The translations under genes were made by a program, and so were the position numbers. 64,000 nucleotides of DNA from positions 26,467-90,466 of the forward strand of contig JAEERW010000012.1 in assembly GCA_016286055.1 (NCBI GenBank), in the 5' to 3' direction. This DNA comes from Bacteroidales bacterium. GTDB lineage: Bacteria; Bacteroidota; Bacteroidia; Bacteroidales; UBA3824. Shown in pieces: positions 53,461 through 59,320 of the stretch. Positions within the stretch are counted from its first letter, which is position 1. The number at the start of each line of letters is the position of its first letter. The notes beneath the pieces are model-generated. The model was not told where the DNA came from, searched no databases, and saw nothing but the letters and a program-made list of their open reading frames with translations.

Positions 53461-54305
53461 AACACAAACAATACTACCAAGTAGCAGAACATATTTTTAG
53501 TGTAAATTCTACTTTTATTTTCAACAATTATGCACCCTTTGCCGTTGCCCAAGCCAACGACACACTATTTTCATTAGACGTTTTGCAACAACCATTTACC
53601 CAACCATTTACCCAAGAACTCACTCAAAACGACGAAGAACAAAAAATCATCTGCGGACATTTATCAGATGGCAAACAAGTGTTTGAATTTTGGCTCGAAG
53701 ATAGCAAAGCAGGCGTTTTGATCTGCAGCAGCGATTACCGCCAAAACACATTATATATGTATAGCGGCTACGAACGTTTTGCCACCGACAATGCCCTAAT
53801 GATAATATTTGCATTGGCAACAGCCACAGAATCAACACTTTTGTTTCATTCGTCGGTAATTGGCTACCAAGGCAAAGCATATATGTTTCTCGGCAAAAGC
53901 GGCACAGGAAAATCTACACATTCAAGACTATGGCTCAATAATATCGAAGGGTCGTTTCTGCTCAACGACGACAATCCAGCAGTTAGAATCCTCCCCGACG
54001 GCATAAAGGTTTTTGGCACACCTTGGAGCGGCAAAACAGATTGCTACATCAATCAAAGTCTGCCACTCGGAGCAATAGTATCGCTAAGTCAAGCCCCTCA
54101 AAACCGCATTACTCCGCTACATACAATTATGGCATACGCAGCACTTGTACCCTCAGTTTCGGGCAAACGTTGGGACAAAGCCATTGCCGACAGCCTTCAC
54201 GCCACCGAAACCGCCATTATAGAACGCATAAAAATGTGGCATTTAGAATGTCTGCCCGATGCCGATGCCGCTCACCTTTGTCAACAAACCATATCATGCC
54301 AATAA
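53457..54305 (+). CDS. HPr-kinase-like P-loop protein
   Basis: This 282-residue protein has Walker A GKSGTGKS (146-153) in LGKSGTGKSTHSRLWL, preceded by STLLFHSSVIGYQGKAYMFL. FLLNDDNPAVRI (Asp171-Asp172) and VFGTPWSGKT follow, the pattern of HprK/PEPCK-like kinases in peptide-modification clusters rather than true HPr kinase. The N-terminus holds a direct repeat PFTQPFTQ. Likely phosphorylates a peptide or partner protein; the target is inferred. Coupled on both sides: ATGA with the upstream gene and a 10-base overlap with the peptidase gene. Confidence 0.82.
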   Translation: MKHKQYYQVAEHIFSVNSTFIFNNYAPFAVAQANDTLFSLDVLQQPFTQPFTQELTQNDEEQKIICGHLSDGKQVFEFWLEDSKAGVLICSSDYRQNTLYMYSGYERFATDNALMIIFALATATESTLLFHSSVIGYQGKAYMFLGKSGTGKSTHSRLWLNNIEGSFLLNDDNPAVRILPDGIKVFGTPWSGKTDCYINQSLPLGAIVSLSQAPQNRITPLHTIMAYAALVPSVSGKRWDKAIADSLHATETAIIERIKMWHLECLPDADAAHLCQQTISCQ

Positions 54306-54730
54306 GCGACGATTTTATAATAACCGAAGCCATACGCTTGGTAAACGAAGGCAGAGAGGTGATTTTTCCCGTAAAAGGCAACTCGATGCTACCTTTTATA
54401 ATAGGAGGCTGCGAAAGTGCTGTATTTGCGCCCGTTACCCAGATACGCAAAGGCAGAGTTTACCTTGCCTACGTAGACGACCGCCGCTATGTGGTTCACC
54501 GCATAATATCAATCAAAGGCAACCGCATCACCCTTATGGGCGACGGCAACCTTGTAGGATGCGAATATTGCAGCCCCGACAACATCAAAGCCGAAGTAAA
54601 CTATGTAATCTCATCTCAAAACATCAGGCGAAACCTCAATACCTTTCCCCGTAGGCTTGCAGCATTAGTGTGGCGCATTTTGCGACCCATCAGAAGGTAT
54701 CTTTTGGCAATATATCGAAGAATTAGGTAA
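54296..54730 (+). CDS. S24/S26 signal-peptidase-like serine protease
   Basis: ATG 54296 overlaps the kinase stop and gives 144 residues; an in-frame upstream extension is only the kinase gene read in another frame. The nucleophile motif is FPVKGNSMLPFI (Ser30). The general base position YVVHRIISI carries His68 in place of the usual bacterial lysine, as in archaeal/ER signal peptidases. There is no N-terminal membrane anchor; the basic C-terminus (RRLAALVWRILRPIRRYLLA) could associate with membrane. It may cleave the leader of a nearby peptide. Confidence 0.82.
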   Translation: MPISDDFIITEAIRLVNEGREVIFPVKGNSMLPFIIGGCESAVFAPVTQIRKGRVYLAYVDDRRYVVHRIISIKGNRITLMGDGNLVGCEYCSPDNIKAEVNYVISSQNIRRNLNTFPRRLAALVWRILRPIRRYLLAIYRRIR

Positions 54731-54849
54731 AATTTTTTGGAGATAAAAAAAATCCTCCTACCTTGTGACCCACAAAAAAAACATAACTAACACCTCGAAT
54801 AATAAAGATATAATACTATATTACAGAAATATAATAAATATTATATATA

Positions 54850-54856
54850 GGGGGGG
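54850..54856. other. G7 homopolymer in the peptide gene leader
   Basis: Seven G in an otherwise AT-rich spacer (TTATATATA then G-run). Homopolymeric tracts of this length can vary by slippage; it lies upstream of the terminator-like hairpin and the peptide gene. Confidence 0.5.
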
Positions 54857-54898
54857 TAAAATTCACTCTCTTCTCAAATATTACTAAGAAATTAACTA

Positions 54899-54949
54899 CC
54901 CTTGTAGAATGTTGCGCCACAAACGTACGCTCTGCAAGGGCTTTTTTTT
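54899..54949 (+). terminator. Terminator or attenuator before the peptide gene
   Basis: CCCTTGTAGA (54899-54908) pairs with TCTGCAAGGG (54931-54940) apart from one unpaired base, followed by C and eight T. It sits between the protease gene and the 42-residue peptide gene, only 24 bases before the latter's ATG, so read-through control is possible. Confidence 0.65.
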
Positions 54950-54973
54950 GTATTAACATAATCTAATTACACG

Positions 54974-55102
54974 ATGAAAGAAAAAATCACAAAGCCGTCA
55001 GTACTCACGGCACAAGAAAAACAGCAGTACCAAAAACCTGAATATCAGGTAATCGACATCAATATGGAATCGCCCTTGCTCGCTGGACCCAATTCAACGT
55101 AA
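54974..55102 (+). CDS. 42-residue peptide, candidate precursor
   Basis: ATG 54974 to TAA 55102. The peptide starts MKEKITKPSVLTAQEKQQYQ, continues KPEYQVIDINMESPLLAGPN and ends ST. It has no signal peptide, and a charged N-terminal two thirds followed by a short hydrophobic/Gly-Pro-Ser-Thr end, as in leader-core precursor peptides. The EYQVIDINMESPLLAG part resembles a recurrent short-ORF pattern in Bacteroidales (Y-x-V-x-x-x-x-x-E-S-x-L-L-A). It lies between the kinase/protease genes and the PqqD/ABC genes, and just before a lipoprotein gene (25-base spacer with a strong AGGAGG). Confidence 0.65.
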   Translation: MKEKITKPSVLTAQEKQQYQKPEYQVIDINMESPLLAGPNST

Positions 55103-55110
55103 AAAAGAGT

Positions 55111-55119
55111 AACAGGAGG
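55111..55119 (+). promoter_or_regulatory. Strong Shine-Dalgarno before the lipoprotein gene
   Basis: ACAGGAGGA lies 8-9 bases before ATG 55128. Such sites are rare in this window, so high translation of the lipoprotein is likely. Confidence 0.6.
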
Positions 55120-55127
55120 ACACGACA

Positions 55128-56312
55128 ATGAAAAAGACTTTTCTAAAATTCCTGCCCATAATGGCAGCAGTATTGCTTGCAACATCGTGCAGCAAAGACG
55201 AAGACAACAATGATGCTGTAAAACCCGACACTACCAAACAAGCCAACACCGAGACAGAGCAACAAGGTGTGCCGTTTACAATCAAAGTGGTTACAGGTAA
55301 AAAACTCTCTAAAATAGCATACGAGGATAAAGGAGCAACAGTTCAACCTTCGTTTTCAGAAAGTGATGTGGATAACTTAGTTTTAGATATCTATAATTTA
55401 TCCACAAAAGAGTCTTACGGTGGTTTGCTTTTAAAGGATTATACAAATGGAATCTTTAACGGCACACTCACAACTGCACCACAAAACGGAGAAAAGGTTG
55501 GTGCTAAAATCGTAAAGACAGGTGGATTTAATTCAGATTATTCTACCAAATCATTGACAGATTTGATGGAAAAATGCACTCATCGTTTTGAAGGTAGTTT
55601 TAAATACGGTAGCGACAATACGGTTACTCTCATCGATCAAAACGCATATTTTGAAATCTTTATGTCGCCCTTGCAGCACGAACTATCAGTAAAAATTGAT
55701 AATTATGCACCGCTCTATGCATTAAATGATGAAGGAAAAATTTGGATTCGAGTTTCAGCAGGAATCCCCTTTGGAACAAATTTTTACAGCAAAACATCAC
55801 CTGAGGCAGGCACAATCTACACTATCGACCGCAGCGGATATGTTGACTTAGGATTACCAAATGGTACTCTTTGGGCAGATAAAAATGTAGGTGCTACTAA
55901 TATTGAAGATCTTGGCGACAAAAAAGATTGGAATTACGCACAAACCCACACTGGTACTCCAACCAAAGAAGACATTGCTAACATTACGAAGTATGATTTT
56001 GCAAATAATTGTTTTAAATATTGTCAGTGGGAATATACCGACGATTATAACTCACAACATGGATGGATTGTTTACAAAGTCAAACCAAAAGGTAGTTCTT
56101 ACAATTATAATTACGATCCTCACATATTCTTTCCTATCGAATATGATGAAAATGCGTTAGGTGATGCAGGTGCAATGTATTGGTCATCAAATTATGAAGG
56201 TGATAACCAAGACCAATTTGTTGTTGAATTGTCTTTAAACACCGGTGGCAGTTATTATAGCAGTGGTGATAAACAATTTGACTGTTATCTCCGTGAAGTA
56301 TATAGCAACTAA
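55128..56312 (+). CDS. Surface lipoprotein with DLGLPxGTLWA domain
   Basis: This 394-residue protein has an SPII signal (LPIMAAVLLATSC). Residues about 48-235 are a beta-rich domain of no recognised family. From about 243 the motif GYVDLGLPNGTLWADKNVGA starts a C-terminal domain of the Fibrobacter-major-paralog (FISUMP) kind, ending with MYWSSNYEGDNQDQF and LREVYSN. Such domains are common on Bacteroidales surface proteins. It is co-transcribed with the 42-residue peptide and may be its partner, receptor or exported cargo; no evidence decides. Confidence 0.75.
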   Translation: MKKTFLKFLPIMAAVLLATSCSKDEDNNDAVKPDTTKQANTETEQQGVPFTIKVVTGKKLSKIAYEDKGATVQPSFSESDVDNLVLDIYNLSTKESYGGLLLKDYTNGIFNGTLTTAPQNGEKVGAKIVKTGGFNSDYSTKSLTDLMEKCTHRFEGSFKYGSDNTVTLIDQNAYFEIFMSPLQHELSVKIDNYAPLYALNDEGKIWIRVSAGIPFGTNFYSKTSPEAGTIYTIDRSGYVDLGLPNGTLWADKNVGATNIEDLGDKKDWNYAQTHTGTPTKEDIANITKYDFANNCFKYCQWEYTDDYNSQHGWIVYKVKPKGSSYNYNYDPHIFFPIEYDENALGDAGAMYWSSNYEGDNQDQFVVELSLNTGGSYYSSGDKQFDCYLREVYSN

Positions 56313-56335
56313 TACCGCTCTAACTTAACTAATAA

Positions 56336-56378
56336 AAAACGCCTGGCATTTTAATTATGTCAAGCGTTTTTTTTTATT
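56336..56378 (+). terminator. Terminator after the lipoprotein gene
   Basis: AAAACGC and GCGTTTT enclose an imperfect TGGCA/TGTCA inner stem and are followed by a long T-run. Confidence 0.75.
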
Positions 56379-56400
56379 TGCATTCCTCATTTCTTTGTTG

Positions 56401-56408
56401 TATTTTTG
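56401..56408 (+). promoter_or_regulatory. -7 box of the Rpn-type nuclease gene
   Basis: TATTTTTG, 16 bases before the chosen ATG at 56425; supports the shorter start. Confidence 0.45.
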
Positions 56409-56424
56409 CAAAAAAATAGGAGCT

Positions 56425-57399
56425 ATGTTAAAGTATATTCGTTTTGATTGGATGATGAAGCGTCTGTTGCGCAACAAGGCAAGCCATGTGATATTGGAGG
56501 GCTTTTTGAGTGTGCTGCTCAAACGCCAAATCAAAATTACTCAGATTCTCGAAAGCGAAAGCAATCAAGAATCTGCCGAACAAAAATTCAACCGCGTTGA
56601 CCTCCTCGTTGAAGATGATAAAAAAGAGAAATTCCTCATCGAAGTGCAAAACGACCACGAGTTAGATTATTTTCACCGTATGGCTTACGGTGCATCAAAA
56701 ATCATATCCGACTATATGAAACTTGGTGCCACTTACGATACTATACCAAAGGTGTTTTCGGTAAACGTGGTTTATTTCAGTCTCGGTCAGGGCAATGGAT
56801 ACGCCTATCACGGCACAACCCGCTTTTGGAATATGCTCGACGAAAAAGACGAGCTTAAACTTTCAAAAGTTCAAAAATCTAAGTTTGGCAAAGACGAAGT
56901 GTCAGGCATTTTCCCAGAATACTATATCCTAAGGGTCAACAAGTTTGACGAAGAGCCCGACGAAGACCTTAAACAGTGGATTTCGTTTCTCAAAACTGGC
57001 GAAATACCCGACACATTTACAGCCCAAGGACTTCCCGAAGCCCGCGAAATACTCCGCGTAGATTCATTGAGCGAAGAAGATCGCAAGGCATACTACCGTT
57101 ATGTAGAAACTCTCGGATTCAACAAGAGCGTTTTTGAAACAAGCGTTCAGCTTGGCTATAGCAAAGGTCACGAACAAGGCATGGCGCAAGGCATGACGCA
57201 AGGCATGGCGCAAGGCATGGCGCAAGGCATGGCGCAAGGTAGAGCCGAAGGAAGAGCCGAAGGAAGAGCCGAAGGTATTGCAGAAGGGGAGAAACAAAAA
57301 GCCATAGCCATGGCACGTTTAATGAAAAACGATAATCAATCTGTTGAAAAAATATCACTTTACACAGGATTGTCACCACAAGAAATAGAAAAACTATAA
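56425..57399 (+). CDS. Rpn/PDDEXK_2-family nuclease
   Basis: Start at 56425 (MLKYIRFDWMMKRLLRNKAS), 324 residues. The PD-(D/E)XK core is FNRVDLLVEDDKKEKFLIEVQ, with Asp and the E-x-Q variant of E-x-K, followed by YFHRMAYGASKIISDYMKLG. Rpn proteins promote RecA-independent recombination; many are annotated as transposase-like. Near residues 251-290 two low-complexity runs occur (GMAQ x5 and GRAE x3, coded by 12-base repeats). It has its own promoter and lies between the lipoprotein and pqqD-like genes, 11 bases before the latter. Confidence 0.85.
   Translation: MLKYIRFDWMMKRLLRNKASHVILEGFLSVLLKRQIKITQILESESNQESAEQKFNRVDLLVEDDKKEKFLIEVQNDHELDYFHRMAYGASKIISDYMKLGATYDTIPKVFSVNVVYFSLGQGNGYAYHGTTRFWNMLDEKDELKLSKVQKSKFGKDEVSGIFPEYYILRVNKFDEEPDEDLKQWISFLKTGEIPDTFTAQGLPEAREILRVDSLSEEDRKAYYRYVETLGFNKSVFETSVQLGYSKGHEQGMAQGMTQGMAQGMAQGMAQGRAEGRAEGRAEGIAEGEKQKAIAMARLMKNDNQSVEKISLYTGLSPQEIEKL
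57177..57278 (+). repeat. In-frame 12-bp coding repeats in the Rpn gene
   Basis: Five copies of GGCATGGCGCAA-like sequence then three of GGAAGAGCCGAA encode GMAQ and GRAE units. Copy number can change without frame loss. Confidence 0.88.
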
Positions 57400-57410
57400 G
57401 GATATTATAC

Positions 57411-57680
57411 ATGAAACTCAAATCAGGTTTTGTACTCCGCGAAGTATGCGGGCAAAAGGTAATTGTGGCAGAGGGTCTCGAAGCTGTTGACTTTGGTCAT
57501 CTTATAAGTCTTAACGATTCAGCTGCAACTATTTGGCAAATTGCTCAAAAACAAGGCGATTTTACCGTTGATAGTATCGCCAAAGAGATTTGTCAACAAT
57601 ACGACATCGACCTAAATACCGCTCAAAACGATATAAAATCTTTATTAGAATCTTGGAAAAATCTCGGCATTGTTGAATGA
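57411..57680 (+). CDS. PqqD-like (RRE) protein
   Basis: This 89-residue protein has the PqqD fold pattern: LKSGFVLREVCGQKVIVAEG, then FGHLISLNDSAATIWQIAQK and FTVDSIAKEICQQYDIDLNT. PqqD-like domains are the leader-recognition elements of many ribosomal-peptide systems. Its stop overlaps the ABC transporter start (ATGA). Presence beside an exporter and a short-peptide gene is the strongest single indication of a peptide-modification locus. Confidence 0.9.
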   Translation: MKLKSGFVLREVCGQKVIVAEGLEAVDFGHLISLNDSAATIWQIAQKQGDFTVDSIAKEICQQYDIDLNTAQNDIKSLLESWKNLGIVE

Positions 57681-59299
57681 ACTATTTTAAATGGTATTAT
57701 TCCAACATTCGGGGTATCAGAGCCAACATTATAATACGCATTGCCGCCGGAATTGTGCAGGCAGTGCTCGACCTTTATGTGGTATGGCTCAGCAAGGTGT
57801 TTGTAGATGTGGTAATACCCGAAGGTAGCAACGACGATTTTTTTTATACCGTTTTGTGGTTGTTTTTGGCAACGGCATCGGCTGTGCTTATTAGGCAGTT
57901 TATTTATTATTTTGGCGTAAAAGCCAACACACGTCAACTTATCGACATCAAAACCCGCATTTACCAAAAACTATTTTCCACACCTTTGTTCAGCAGCAAA
58001 ACTCTCCATTCGGGCGATGTGTCGTCGCGCTTATCAAAAGATATTGAACTTGTTAGCGAGGTATCGTCTGACATTTTGCCAAAAATTATAGTGGTGGGCG
58101 TTGAGTTTTTGGGGGCATTTTTGCTAATGCGCTATTTTGATGCGCGTTTGGCTTGGTTTTTAGCTTTGGTAACACCATTAATAATGGCAATTGGCAAGTT
58201 GATAGCATTTCGTTTGCGCAAACTCACACACACCATTCGCGACGAAGAGAGCCAAATACAAATGCAAGTGCAAGAAAGCGTGGAACAAAACACCGTGCTC
58301 CGTTCGTTATGCGCCAAAAAATATATGACCGAAACGCTCGCTACGCGGCAAGATACATTTTTTGCCAAAACAATGCGGCGAACTCGGTTTTTAATAATTA
58401 TCAAAGGATTAACGGGATTAACTTTTGGCCTCGGATTTATTGCGGCATTTGTTTACGGCGGCATTCAATTAAAAGCGGGTGCAATTACATTTGGTACACT
58501 AACATCGTTTTTGCAACTTGTAGGCTTAATTCAAAGTCCCATTTTAACGCTTATGGGTTATCTGCCCAAAGTGGCACAATCAACCGCAAGTATCGACAGA
58601 TTAACCGAAATTGAATCATCATCCGAAGAAGATATTCTCACTCTCCTCCCCGAAACCTCACCCATTGGCATTAATTTTCAAAATGTTACCTTTAAATATA
58701 CCGAAAACGGCGAAACTATTATAAAACAATTTTCACACAACTTTGCACCGCAATCCAAAACAGCAATCACAGGTCGCACAGGCATTGGCAAAACCACATT
58801 ATTTCGTTTAATGATGGCATTTATAAAACCCGAAGATGGGCAAATTACCATTTACAACAATAGCAAACAAAAGCCTTCCGATGCTTCTCTCCGTGCCAAT
58901 TTTGTGTTTGTGCCGCAGGGTAACACGCTCATCAGCGGCACAATACGTTTTAACCTCTTAATAGCCGACCCATCTGCCAACGACCAAAAACTAAAACAAG
59001 TGCTCCACACCGCTTGTGCCGATTTTGTATTTGATTTAAAAGACGGAATAGACACAATACTTGGCGAACACGGCAGCGGACTCAGCGAAGGTCAGGCTCA
59101 GCGCATTGCCATTGCCCGCGGACTTTTGCGCCCCGGAAATATTTTCTTATTAGACGAAATTTCGTCGGCTCTCGACCCTGACACCGAAAAAGAACTGTAT
59201 CACCGCCTATTTGAAGCCTATCCCCAAAAAACAATGATATTTATAACACACCGCGAGGCTGTGGAAAGTTGGTGCAACGAAAGGGTGGATTTAGAATAG
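57677..59299 (+). CDS. ABC exporter, fused membrane and ATPase domains
   Basis: This 540-residue half-transporter has about six membrane segments to residue 310, then an ATPase domain. Walker A is ITGRTGIGKTT, the Q-loop FVPQGNTLISGTIRFN, the signature SGLSEGQAQR and Walker B IFLLDEISSALDPD; the H-loop is FITHREAVE. There is no N-terminal C39 peptidase, so leader removal would need a separate protease such as the S26-like protein. Inferred to export a peptide or lipid-linked product across the inner membrane. Confidence 0.92.
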   Translation: MNYFKWYYSNIRGIRANIIIRIAAGIVQAVLDLYVVWLSKVFVDVVIPEGSNDDFFYTVLWLFLATASAVLIRQFIYYFGVKANTRQLIDIKTRIYQKLFSTPLFSSKTLHSGDVSSRLSKDIELVSEVSSDILPKIIVVGVEFLGAFLLMRYFDARLAWFLALVTPLIMAIGKLIAFRLRKLTHTIRDEESQIQMQVQESVEQNTVLRSLCAKKYMTETLATRQDTFFAKTMRRTRFLIIIKGLTGLTFGLGFIAAFVYGGIQLKAGAITFGTLTSFLQLVGLIQSPILTLMGYLPKVAQSTASIDRLTEIESSSEEDILTLLPETSPIGINFQNVTFKYTENGETIIKQFSHNFAPQSKTAITGRTGIGKTTLFRLMMAFIKPEDGQITIYNNSKQKPSDASLRANFVFVPQGNTLISGTIRFNLLIADPSANDQKLKQVLHTACADFVFDLKDGIDTILGEHGSGLSEGQAQRIAIARGLLRPGNIFLLDEISSALDPDTEKELYHRLFEAYPQKTMIFITHREAVESWCNERVDLE

Positions 59300-59320
59300 A
59301 AAGTATTAATTTTGGACGTT

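Noticed and set aside
54023..54295. N-terminal extension of the S26-like protease
   Set aside because: These codons are the HprK-like kinase gene read in another frame; protease motifs begin only after ATG 54296.
52366..59299. Lasso-peptide cluster
   Set aside because: PqqD-like, HprK-like and PF14907 proteins fit, but no asparagine-synthetase-like cyclase or transglutaminase-like B2 protease is present in the window.
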